From Nitriliruptorales bacterium (GTDB lineage Bacteria > Actinomycetota > Nitriliruptoria > Nitriliruptorales > Nitriliruptoraceae), in the NCBI GenBank assembly GCA_030835875.1, contig JAURQY010000066.1, forward strand, positions 1-7,851: DNA of 7,851 bases, in the 5' to 3' direction. The notes beneath the pieces were generated by a model. The model did not search any database. It saw nothing but the letters and a program-made list of their open reading frames with translations, and was not told the DNA's origin. The position numbers and the translations under genes are program-made. Positions 1 to 6,040 of the stretch are shown here, one piece after another; the first letter of the stretch is position 1; the number at the start of each line of letters is the position of its first letter.

Positions 1-635
1 CGCTTGACGAGGTGCAGGCAGGCGTCGATGACCTCGCCGAGGTTGTGCGGCGGGATCGTGGTGGCCATCCCGACCGCGATGCCCGAGGCCCCGTTGACGA
101 GCAGGTTCGGGAAGCGTGCCGGGAGGACGACGGGTTCGGTGTCGTAACCGTCGTAGTTCTCGACCTCGTCGACGGTGTCCTCGTCGATGCCCTCGAGGAG
201 CTCCATCGCGAGCGGCGACAGGCGCGCCTCCGTGTAGCGCATGGCCGCCGGTGGGTCCCCGTCGATCGAGCCGAAGTTCCCGTGTCCGTCGACGAGCGGC
301 TCGCGGGTCGTGAAGTCCTGCGCGAGGCGGACGAGCGCGTCGTAGATGGAGCTGTCCCCATGCGGGTGGTAGGTCTTCATGACCTCACCGACCGCGGACG
401 CGCACTTGCGGTAGGGGCGGTCCGGCCGCAGCCCTGACTCCCACATCGAGTAGAGGATGCGGCGCTGCACCGGCTTGAGCCCGTCCCGGACGTCGGGCAG
501 CGCACGGCTCACGATGACCGACATCGAGTAGTCGAGGAACGCCTGCTCCATGCGCTCGTCGATGGAGACGTCGACGACGCTCCCGCTCGTCAGGTCGAGC
601 GCGCCCTGCGCGCCCTTGCGCTTCCTGGTCGCCAT
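1..635 (-). CDS. parC: Type IIA DNA topoisomerase subunit A (ParC/GyrA family), 3' part cut by window edge
   Basis: This is the DNA-breaking and rejoining subunit of topoisomerase IV or gyrase, which pairs with the ATPase subunit encoded just upstream. Only the first 211 residues are present; the frame is still open at base 1. Visible landmarks are the N-terminal SRALPDVRDGLKPVQRRI (about 43-60), the quinolone-region motif YHPHGDSSIYDALV (89-102), and AAMRYTEARL (130-139), whose Tyr134 is the catalytic tyrosine that attaches to DNA. NLLVNGASGIAVGMAT (177-192) follows. Ser95 and Asp99 match the E. coli GyrA Ser83/Asp87 positions and are the drug-sensitive residues. The ATG overlaps the upstream TGA by one base (TGATG), which fixes the start and suggests coupled translation. 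HPHGDSS and PPAAMRYTEARLSP resemble Gram-positive ParC/GrlA more than GyrA. With no dnaA/recF neighbours this favours ParC, but GyrA is not excluded. Confidence 0.93.
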   Translation of the reverse strand, partial: MATRKRKGAQGALDLTSGSVVDVSIDERMEQAFLDYSMSVIVSRALPDVRDGLKPVQRRILYSMWESGLRPDRPYRKCASAVGEVMKTYHPHGDSSIYDALVRLAQDFTTREPLVDGHGNFGSIDGDPPAAMRYTEARLSPLAMELLEGIDEDTVDEVENYDGYDTEPVVLPARFPNLLVNGASGIAVGMATTIPPHNLGEVIDACLHLVK

Positions 636-2575
636 CAGATGTCCACGTTCCGGGCGAACTGCGCCCTCTCGACGATCCACTCACGGCGTGGATCGGTCTG
701 GTTGCCCATCAGCAGGTCGAACAGCGCCGCCGTCCGCTCGGCGTCCTCGATCGTGACGCGCAGCAGCGTCCGGCGCTCCGGATCCATCGTGGTCCGCCAC
801 AGCTGCTCGGCGTCCATCTCGCCGAGCCCCTTGAACCGTTGGACCTCGACGTTCGTCCGACCCTTGAACGTCGTGCGCATGAGCTGCTCACGCTCCGCGT
901 CGCTCATCGCGTAGGCGACGTCGCCACCCTTTCGGAGCTGGAACAGCGGTGGCTGCGCGAGGTAGAGACGGCCGTCGGCGATGAGCCGCGGCATGAAGCG
1001 GTGGAAGAAGGTGAGGAGCAGCGTCGTGATGTGGCCGCCGTCGACGTCGGCGTCCGCCATCAGGATGATGCGGCCGTAGCGGAGCTTGTCCGCGTCGTAG
1101 GCCTCGCCGATACCGGTGCCGAGCGCCTTGACGAGGGCCTGCAGCTCGGAGTTCTCGAGCACCTTGGTGAGCTGCGCGCGCTGGACGTTGAGCACCTTCC
1201 CGCGCAGCGGCAGGATCGCCTGCGTGTGGCGGTCGCGTGCGGACTTCGACGAGCCGCCGGCGGAGTCGCCCTCGACGACGAACAGCTCGGTCGTGTCCGG
1301 GTCGCGTGCGGTGCAGTCGGCGAGCTTCCCGGGCAGGCCCGCGGACTGCACGTCGAGCAGGCCCTTGCGGCGCGTGAGCTCGCGGGCCGCCTTCGCCGCC
1401 TGGCGCGCCTTCGCGGCGACCGACGCGCGCTTGACGACCTTGCGGCCCTTCGCGGCGTTCGCGTCGAGCCAGCGTGCGAGGCCCTCGCCGACGACCTGCT
1501 CGGCGTAGGAGCGGGCGAGCGTCGAGCCGAGCCGTCCCTTCGTCTGGCCCTCGAACTGCGGGTCGGGGAGCTTGATCGACACGACCGCGACGAGGCCCTC
1601 GCGGACGTCGTCCCCAGTCAGGTTCGGGTCCTTCGCGCCCAGCGCCTTCGACTCGCGGCCGAAGCGGTTGAGCGTCGAGGTGAGCGAACGGCGGAAGCCC
1701 TCCTCGTGCGTCCCGCCGTCCGCCGTGCGGACGATGTTGACGTACGACCGGAGGCGGTCGTCGTGGAAGCCCTCGGTCCAGGTGAACGCGACGTCGAGCG
1801 CGACCGCGTTGCCGTCGATCTCACGCTCGTCGGAGAAGGTGATGATGGGCACGAGCGGGTCGGCGTCTCCGAGCAGCTCGCCGACGAAGTCGACGAGGCC
1901 CTTCTTCGAGCGGTAGGTGACGCTGCGCCCGTCGCGGTCGTCGATCAGCGTGAGCGACAGGCCCGCGTTGAGCAGCGCCGTCTCGTGCAGGCGCTGGGCG
2001 ATGGTGTCGTGGTCGAAGTCGACGGTCTCGAAGATCGTCGCGTCGGGCCAGAAGCGCACGAGCGTCCCGGTCCCCGTGCGCTTGCCGGGCAGCTTCTTGA
2101 GCTTGTCCTTGGTCCGGCCCCGGGCGAAGCCGATCGCGTGACGTGCGCCGCCGCGCGTCACCTCGACCTCGGTCCGGTCGGAGAGCGCGTTCACGACGGA
2201 CACGCCCACCCCGTGGAGTCCGCCGGACACGGCGTAGGACTGCCGGTCGAACTTGCCGCCCGCGTGCAGGGTCGTGAGCGCGACCTCGACCGCGGGCCGC
2301 TTCTCCGTGGGGTGCATGTCGATGGGGATGCCGCGCCCGTCGTCGGCGACCTCGAGGCCCCCGTCCGCGAGGATGCGCACGGTGATGCGCTGCGCGTGAC
2401 CGGCGAGATGCTCGTCGACGGCGTTGTCGACGATCTCCCACACGAGATGGTGGAGGCCGCGCCGGTCGGTCGAGCCGATGTACATGGCGGGACGCTTGCG
2501 CACGCCCTCGAGACCCTTGAGGACACTGATGTTCTTCGCGCTGTACTCGGCCACGTCGCTCCACACGTCCGACAT
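635..2575 (-). CDS. parE: Type IIA DNA topoisomerase subunit B (ParE/GyrB family), complete
   Basis: ATPase subunit of topoisomerase IV or gyrase, 646 residues, about the family length without the E. coli GyrB insertion. The GHKL ATPase comes first: EIVDNAVDE with general base Glu47 and Mg-binding Asn51, DDGRGIP (78-84), and the lid GGLHGVGVSVVNALS (118-132). The transducer lysine lies in QTKGRLGS (Lys346). The TOPRIM domain carries VEGDSAGGSSKSARDR (434-449; Glu435) and MADADVDGGH (506-515; Asp508, Asp510, Asp512 for metal). The C-terminus has the typical QRFKGLGEMDAEQLW (579-593). I start it at MSDVWSDVAEYSA, where homology begins. The frame stays open 55 codons further upstream, but that stretch has no family similarity and would run into the divergent epimerase gene. 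I see no clear Shine-Dalgarno before this ATG. The stop overlaps the A-subunit start. Gyrase versus topoisomerase IV rests on context and is uncertain. Confidence 0.95.
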   Translation of the reverse strand: MSDVWSDVAEYSAKNISVLKGLEGVRKRPAMYIGSTDRRGLHHLVWEIVDNAVDEHLAGHAQRITVRILADGGLEVADDGRGIPIDMHPTEKRPAVEVALTTLHAGGKFDRQSYAVSGGLHGVGVSVVNALSDRTEVEVTRGGARHAIGFARGRTKDKLKKLPGKRTGTGTLVRFWPDATIFETVDFDHDTIAQRLHETALLNAGLSLTLIDDRDGRSVTYRSKKGLVDFVGELLGDADPLVPIITFSDEREIDGNAVALDVAFTWTEGFHDDRLRSYVNIVRTADGGTHEEGFRRSLTSTLNRFGRESKALGAKDPNLTGDDVREGLVAVVSIKLPDPQFEGQTKGRLGSTLARSYAEQVVGEGLARWLDANAAKGRKVVKRASVAAKARQAAKAARELTRRKGLLDVQSAGLPGKLADCTARDPDTTELFVVEGDSAGGSSKSARDRHTQAILPLRGKVLNVQRAQLTKVLENSELQALVKALGTGIGEAYDADKLRYGRIILMADADVDGGHITTLLLTFFHRFMPRLIADGRLYLAQPPLFQLRKGGDVAYAMSDAEREQLMRTTFKGRTNVEVQRFKGLGEMDAEQLWRTTMDPERRTLLRVTIEDAERTAALFDLLMGNQTDPRREWIVERAQFARNVDI

Positions 2576-2687
2576 CGGGATGCGCGCGAACGGTAGGCGA
2601 GGGGTCACGACGCGCTGCGGAGCCGTGCCCGTGCTGTGGATGCGTGCGGTCGCTCCGCTAGCGTCCCGCGCGTCGGAGGGCAGGACG
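2576..2687. promoter_or_regulatory. Divergent intergenic region with candidate promoters
   Basis: The 112 bases between the two divergent starts must contain the promoter of the topoisomerase operon (minus) and of the epimerase gene (plus). Candidate -10 hexamers of the TANNNT type are TAGCGT at 2659-2664 (plus) and TACCGT at 2595-2590 (minus, 14 bases before the parE ATG). Neither has a convincing TTGACA-like -35 at 16-18 bases, so the exact sites are tentative. I see no clear operator or strong inverted repeat. Confidence 0.35.
2675..2680 (+). promoter_or_regulatory. Shine-Dalgarno of the epimerase gene
   Basis: GGAGGG lies 7 bases before the ATG at 2688. This decides the start: the same frame is open back to an ATG at 2424, but that extension lies antisense within parE and has no family similarity. 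Confidence 0.8.
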
Positions 2688-3239
2688 ATGACGGTCGAGC
2701 GCACGGCGATCGAGGGGCTGTTCGTCGTGCGGTGGGACACGCACGGAGACGAGCGCGGCTTCTTCCGTCAGACCTACCAGCGCAGCGAGCTCGAGGTGGC
2801 GCTCGGTCGCGCACCGACGTTCCGGCAGGGCAACCACTCGAGGTCAGGGCCGGGCGTGCTGCGCGGCTTCCATGCCGAGCCGTGGGACAAGCTCGTCTAC
2901 GTCGTGCGCGGGCGTGCCTTCTGCGCGATCGCCGACATCCGACCGGACAGCGCGACGTTCGGGGAGGTCGCGACGTTCACGCTCGGCGATGCGCCAGGGG
3001 AGCGGATCCGCCTCTACGTCAGCGAGGGTCTCGCGAACTCGTTCCTGACCCTCGAGGACACCGACTACCTCTACGACGTGACCGACGAGTTCCGACCGGG
3101 CCTCGACAAGCCGTCGGTCGCGTGGGACGACCCGGACCTCGGTGTCGCCTGGCCGGTGACCGACCCCGTGCTCAGCGAGGCGGATCGGACGAACCCGACG
3201 CTCCGCGAGCTCTTCCCGGACCACCCGCGGTTCGGCTGA
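2688..3239 (+). CDS. rfbC: RmlC-like sugar-nucleotide epimerase (dTDP-4-dehydrorhamnose 3,5-epimerase family)
   Basis: A 183-residue cupin protein of the RmlC/RfbC family. The classic member epimerises C3 and C5 of dTDP-4-keto-6-deoxyglucose in dTDP-L-rhamnose synthesis. Family landmarks are GDERGFFRQTY (20-30), NHSRSGPGVLRGFHAEP (49-65), DKLVYVVRG (67-75), ADIRPDSATFG (82-92), EGLANSFLTLED (113-124), and WDDPDLGVAWP (146-156). Compared with Salmonella RmlC as I recall it, the catalytic dyad His63/Asp170 is kept (His62, Asp166), as are Arg60 (Arg59), Lys73 (Lys68) and Tyr133 (Tyr129). His120 is replaced by Asn117 and Tyr138 by Glu134, and the loop after the catalytic His is shorter. The fold is clear, but the substrate may not be the rhamnose precursor. 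No rmlA, rmlB or rmlD lies nearby. It stands alone with its own ribosome site and converges on mrpG. Confidence 0.88.
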   Translation: MTVERTAIEGLFVVRWDTHGDERGFFRQTYQRSELEVALGRAPTFRQGNHSRSGPGVLRGFHAEPWDKLVYVVRGRAFCAIADIRPDSATFGEVATFTLGDAPGERIRLYVSEGLANSFLTLEDTDYLYDVTDEFRPGLDKPSVAWDDPDLGVAWPVTDPVLSEADRTNPTLRELFPDHPRFG

Positions 3240-3250
3240 GTCCGCCCGGC

Positions 3251-3272
3251 CGTCGTCCGACGGAGGACGATG
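3251..3272. terminator. Possible bidirectional terminator hairpin between convergent genes
   Basis: TCGTCC (3253-3258) pairs with GGACGA (3265-3270) around a 6-base loop. One G-U and one C-G pair (3252/3271, 3251/3272) extend the stem to 8. It fills most of the 36-base gap between the epimerase stop and the mrpG stop, so it could serve both transcripts. There is no T-run on either side, so if it terminates it is of the U-tract-less kind described for high-GC bacteria. Confidence 0.4.
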
Positions 3273-3275
3273 CGC

Positions 3276-3635
3276 TCAGTCGCGCGGGCCGTCCAGCTCC
3301 GTCCGCTCGTAGTACGCGGCGAGGTCGTCGGTGTGCGTCCCCTCCCACAGCGGCGCGCCGGACCGGTAGGCCGCGCGACCGATGACGTGCCCCGAGACCG
3401 GTGAGGTCAGCAGCTGGATGAGGACCGCGAGCCCGAGCACGACCGCAGCACGCGTGGTCCCGATCTCGATCGCGACGCCGGCGAGGATGACGGCGAGGCC
3501 GAGCCCGGTCGCCTTCGTCGCCGCGTTCGCGCGCGTCAGCACGTCGGGGAGACGCAGCACCCCGATCCCGGCGAGCAGGATGAGCGCAGCGCCGATCCGG
3601 ATGAGCGCGGTCGCGATGACGTCAGCGGCGCTCAC
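3276..3635 (-). CDS. mrpG: Mrp cation/proton antiporter subunit G
   Basis: Small membrane subunit of the Mrp (Mnh/Pha) antiporter, 119 residues, normal for the family. Three hydrophobic segments are visible (about 8-26, 43-58 and 62-77), followed by a polar cytoplasmic-type tail ending in ELDGPRD. The family signature around the first loop is present as GVLRLPDVLTRANAATKATG (25-44); most members have His where Asn38 stands. The start is GTG, sharing GTGA with the mrpF stop; its ribosome site is weak (GGACGG or similar), so translation is probably coupled to mrpF. It is the last gene of the operon, with a hairpin directly after the stop. MrpG is needed for assembly and activity of the complex in characterised systems, but its individual role is not well defined. 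Confidence 0.93.
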   Translation of the reverse strand: MSAADVIATALIRIGAALILLAGIGVLRLPDVLTRANAATKATGLGLAVILAGVAIEIGTTRAAVVLGLAVLIQLLTSPVSGHVIGRAAYRSGAPLWEGTHTDDLAAYYERTELDGPRD

Positions 3636-3889
3636 GATCCGCGCCGTCCGACGAGCAGGCTGAGCGCGACGGTCGCGAGGAAGCCGAGCAGCGTCGCGAC
3701 GAGCGTCACGTCGACGAGCTGCTCGGAGCCCTCGCGCACGGCGAGCAGTGCGATGGCGGCGATCGCGCCGTAGAGGGCGACGTCCGCCGCGACCGCACGG
3801 TCGGCGACGGAAGGGCCGCGCAGGACGCGGACGAGTGCGAGCAGGAACGCTGCAGCGATCGCGAGCAGCGGTGGGTCGAGCAGTGTCAT
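3632..3889 (-). CDS. mrpF: Mrp cation/proton antiporter subunit F
   Basis: Small integral membrane subunit, 85 residues, typical for MrpF. It has three hydrophobic segments (about 6-22, 34-51, 60-80). The conserved loop RGPSVADRAVAAD (24-36) matches the family pattern of RGP, a few residues, then DR and a further Asp; Asp36 sits at the start of the second helix. The first ATG of the family-like sequence (MTLLDPPLL) overlaps the mrpE stop as ATGA and is preceded by a strong purine-rich ribosome site. The frame is open well upstream, but that portion is arginine-rich and antisense-like in composition, so it is not part of the protein. In sodium-transporting Mrp complexes MrpF has been linked to the cation path; that is family knowledge, not visible here. 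Confidence 0.93.
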   Translation of the reverse strand: MTLLDPPLLAIAAAFLLALVRVLRGPSVADRAVAADVALYGAIAAIALLAVREGSEQLVDVTLVATLLGFLATVALSLLVGRRGS

Positions 3890-4239
3890 GCGGAGCCCCT
3901 CCCTCGTAGCCGTGTCATGTCGAGGACGAGGTCCTCGAGTCGTGCGACCCGGGCGAGGAACTCCTCGCGGGTCGGGGCATAGAGCGTGTGCACGTAGAGG
4001 TCGCGCGTGTCCTCGTCCACCTCGAGCGTCAGGGTCCCGGGCGTGAGCGAGATGGCGTTCGCGAGCAGCACGGCCTCGACGAGGTTCCGTGTCCGGGTCG
4101 ACACGACCATGATGGCCGCCTGCATGCCGAGTCCTGGCGTCGCGACCTCGACGGCGACACGGAGGTTCGCGCGCACGAGCTCGACGAGGAAGAGCGCGAG
4201 CGAGCGCACGAGCCGCAGCGGCCAGAGCAGCGCGCTCAT
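3886..4239 (-). CDS. mrpE: Mrp cation/proton antiporter subunit E, N-terminally short
   Basis: 117 residues, recognisable as MrpE from the amphipathic/hydrophobic stretch LALFLVELVRANLRVAVEV (about 14-32), then the core LLANAISLTPGTLTLEVDED (58-77) and DLYVHTLYAP (80-89). Family members such as Bacillus MrpE are about 160 residues and begin with roughly 45 further residues forming membrane segments, which are missing here. The start is well supported: ATG overlaps the mrpD stop (ATGA) and GGAGG lies 7 bases before it. Upstream codons in this frame read Gly/Pro/Arg-rich, not hydrophobic, so no membrane segment was overlooked. The C-terminus (RVARLEDLVLDMTRLRGRG) is short and basic. Function follows the complex; whether the short form is a lineage trait or a loss cannot be told from one sequence. 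Confidence 0.9.
   Translation of the reverse strand: MSALLWPLRLVRSLALFLVELVRANLRVAVEVATPGLGMQAAIMVVSTRTRNLVEAVLLANAISLTPGTLTLEVDEDTRDLYVHTLYAPTREEFLARVARLEDLVLDMTRLRGRGSA
3896..3903 (-). promoter_or_regulatory. Strong Shine-Dalgarno of mrpF
   Basis: GGGAGGGG on the minus strand, 6 bases before the ATG at 3889. It decides the mrpF start within a long open frame. GGAG can pair with CTCC just downstream (3892-3895) around three G residues, a short stem that might compete with ribosome binding; four pairs is little, so this is weak. Confidence 0.65.
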
Positions 4240-5729
4240 CGTCCGACCTCCGCGAGGTACGCCGCCGGGTCGAGGAGCGCGTCCGCGGCATCACCGACGA
4301 CCTCGAGCAGTCCACCCGCCGCAGGACCGAGGACGAGCGCCGCCAGACCGATCGTGAGCGGCACGGCGATCATCGCCTGCGTCCGCACACGGGTCACCGC
4401 AGCGCGCGATGGCTCGGATGCGGTCGTGTCGGCGTCCGTCGGCGCATCTCCCCAGAAGGCGCCGTTGAAGATCTTGATCATCGAGAGCAGGGTGAACAGG
4501 CTGACGACGACCGCGGTCGCGCCTGCCCAGAAGGCCTCCGCCTCGAACGCGGCGCGGACGAGCAGGTACTTCCCGAGGAAGCCCGAGGTCGGGGGGATCC
4601 CGGCGAGCGCCAGCGCCGGGAGCAGGAAGGCGACGCCGAGCCACGGGCGCGTGCGCATCAGGCCGCCGAGCCGTCCGAGATCGTCCGTTCCCTCGAGGCG
4701 GACGACGGTCGCTGCCGCGAGGAACAGCGCACCCTTCACCGCGACGTACTGCACGAGGTAGAAGAGTCCGGCGACGATCGCGCCGCGCGTCCACACGCCG
4801 AGCGGGAGCACCAGGTAGCCGACCTGGCTGACCATGTGGAAGGTGAGGATGCCACGCATGTCGTGGCCGCCGACCGCGCCGAGGACGCCGACGACCATCG
4901 TCACCGCAGCGAGCACCATCATGAGCGCGAGGAAACCGTCGAGCTCGACGAGTACGACGGAGCCGAGGCGGTACAGCACGTACACGCCTGCCTTCGTCAG
5001 GAGTGCCGAGAAGATGGCGGTGACGACCGGCGGCGCCTCGACGTAGGTGCGGGGGAGCCAGCCGTGGAGCGGGACGAGGCTCGCCTTCGCCACGATCGCC
5101 ACGAGCAGGATCGTCAGCCCCGCCATGGCTCCCGCGTCGGTCCGCACGGCGGTCGCGACCGCGGCGAGGTTCACCGTCCCGACCGCGCCGTAGATGAGTC
5201 CGACGCCGAGGAGGAAGGCGGTCGATGCGAGCAGGTTCGTCCCGACGTAGAGCACGCCGGCGCGGATCTGCCTCGCGCCACCGCGCAGCGTGAGGAGCAC
5301 GTACGACGCGATGAGCATGATCTCGAACGCGACGAACAGGTTGAAGAGGTCGGCAGTGACGAACGCGAGGGCGACGCCGCTCCACAGGATCAGGATCAGC
5401 GGGTGGAAGAGCGGGTGGTCGTCCTCGCTGCTGAGCGCCGCGAACACGGACCCGACGAGCGTCATCGAGGATCCGATGGTGAGCATCAGCGCACTGAGCA
5501 CGTCGACGCCGAGCACGATCGCAAGGCCGCGCGGGAACCCGCCGACGTCGACCGAGAGCGGTCCGCCCGCGCGGACCTCGGTGAGGAGCGCGAGCGACAG
5601 CGCGAGCACGGTCCCGAGCGTCACCCAGGTGAGGGTGCGCTGCAGCGCCCGCCGGTACCGCAGCAGTACGGCGACTGCGCCGGCGGTCAGCGGCAGGGCG
5701 AGGAGGAGGGTGATGGCGGAGGCGTTCAC
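4236..5729 (-). CDS. mrpD: Mrp cation/proton antiporter subunit D (NuoN/NuoM-like)
   Basis: A 497-residue polytopic membrane protein, usual length for MrpD and homologous to the antiporter-like subunits of complex I. It is hydrophobic along its length, with about 14 membrane segments expected. Charged residues of the proton path are visible: Glu136 in LFNLFVAFEIMLIASYVLL, Lys215 in KASLVPLHGWLP (215-226), Lys246 in SALLTKAGVY, His298 in LTFHMVSQVGY, Lys332 in QYVAVKGALFL, and Lys387 in GIPPTSGFLGKYLL. The Glu and Lys of the first two motifs are known to be required for antiport in Bacillus MrpD. The start is GTG, overlapping the mrpC stop (GTGA), with GGAG (5738-5741) 8 bases before it; the stop overlaps mrpE. 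A polar loop at about 428-450 (DAPTDADTTASEPSRAAV) before the last helix may vary between species. Confidence 0.96.
   Translation of the reverse strand: MNASAITLLLALPLTAGAVAVLLRYRRALQRTLTWVTLGTVLALSLALLTEVRAGGPLSVDVGGFPRGLAIVLGVDVLSALMLTIGSSMTLVGSVFAALSSEDDHPLFHPLILILWSGVALAFVTADLFNLFVAFEIMLIASYVLLTLRGGARQIRAGVLYVGTNLLASTAFLLGVGLIYGAVGTVNLAAVATAVRTDAGAMAGLTILLVAIVAKASLVPLHGWLPRTYVEAPPVVTAIFSALLTKAGVYVLYRLGSVVLVELDGFLALMMVLAAVTMVVGVLGAVGGHDMRGILTFHMVSQVGYLVLPLGVWTRGAIVAGLFYLVQYVAVKGALFLAAATVVRLEGTDDLGRLGGLMRTRPWLGVAFLLPALALAGIPPTSGFLGKYLLVRAAFEAEAFWAGATAVVVSLFTLLSMIKIFNGAFWGDAPTDADTTASEPSRAAVTRVRTQAMIAVPLTIGLAALVLGPAAGGLLEVVGDAADALLDPAAYLAEVGR
4247..4251 (-). promoter_or_regulatory. Shine-Dalgarno of mrpE
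   Basis: GGAGG on the minus strand, 7 bases before the ATG at 4239, inside the end of mrpD. It supports the short MrpE start. Confidence 0.7.
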
Positions 5730-6040
5730 GGCCCGCGCTCCAGGTCGTCGTCACCGAGGACGTCCCGGCTCCGGAACGCGAGCGCGAGCAGGAAGGCGGT
5801 GATCCCGAAGGAGATGACGATCGCGGTGAGCGCGAAGGCCTGGGGGAGCGGGTCGGCCGCATCCGCACCTGCACCGGCGAACGGGACGGCCCGTGTGCCG
5901 ACCCCGCCCGACGCGATGAGCAGGGTGGTCGCTGCGTGGCCGAGCAGTACGAACCCGAGCGCGACCCGGACGATGCCGCGCTGGAGGATGAGGTAGGTCC
6001 CGCCGGCGGCGAGCACCCCGACGACGATCGCGGCGCTCAT
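5726..6040 (-). CDS. mrpC: Mrp cation/proton antiporter subunit C (NuoK-like)
   Basis: A 104-residue membrane protein with three hydrophobic segments (about 3-19, 23-43, 68-88), homologous to NuoK of complex I. The family hallmark is present as DPLPQAFALTAIVISFGITA (63-82). An Ala/Gly-rich loop (about 45-62) separates helices two and three, and the C-terminus is acidic (GDDDLERGP). I take the ATG that overlaps the fused mrpAB stop (ATGA), with GGAG at 6046-6049, 5 bases upstream. The reading frame is open far beyond it, but the upstream part is Arg/Pro-rich shadow of mrpAB. The stop overlaps the GTG of mrpD. Confidence 0.95.
   Translation of the reverse strand: MSAAIVVGVLAAGGTYLILQRGIVRVALGFVLLGHAATTLLIASGGVGTRAVPFAGAGADAADPLPQAFALTAIVISFGITAFLLALAFRSRDVLGDDDLERGP

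Noticed and set aside
385..684. 99-codon minus-strand frame over the A-subunit start
   Set aside because: Out of phase with the clear ParC/GyrA frame; composition is Arg/Gly/Pro-rich shadow.
839..2596. 585-codon open frame on the plus strand, antisense to the topoisomerase B gene
   Set aside because: Its translation is a low-complexity mix of Arg, Asp, Glu, Ala and Val with no family motif, as expected for the mirror frame of a GC-rich gene. The minus strand has an unmistakable GyrB/ParE.
2576..2740. 55-codon N-terminal extension of the topoisomerase B frame
   Set aside because: Not similar to any GyrB/ParE N-terminus and it would overlap the ribosome site and first codons of the divergent epimerase gene.
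4291..5874. 527-codon minus-strand frame overlapping mrpD in another phase
   Set aside because: Arg/Pro-rich shadow of mrpD with no conserved motif.
4836..5996. 386-codon open frame on the plus strand across mrpD and mrpC
   Set aside because: Highly charged Arg/Glu/Asp/His composition mirrors hydrophobic membrane codons read antisense. No ribosome site or family resemblance.
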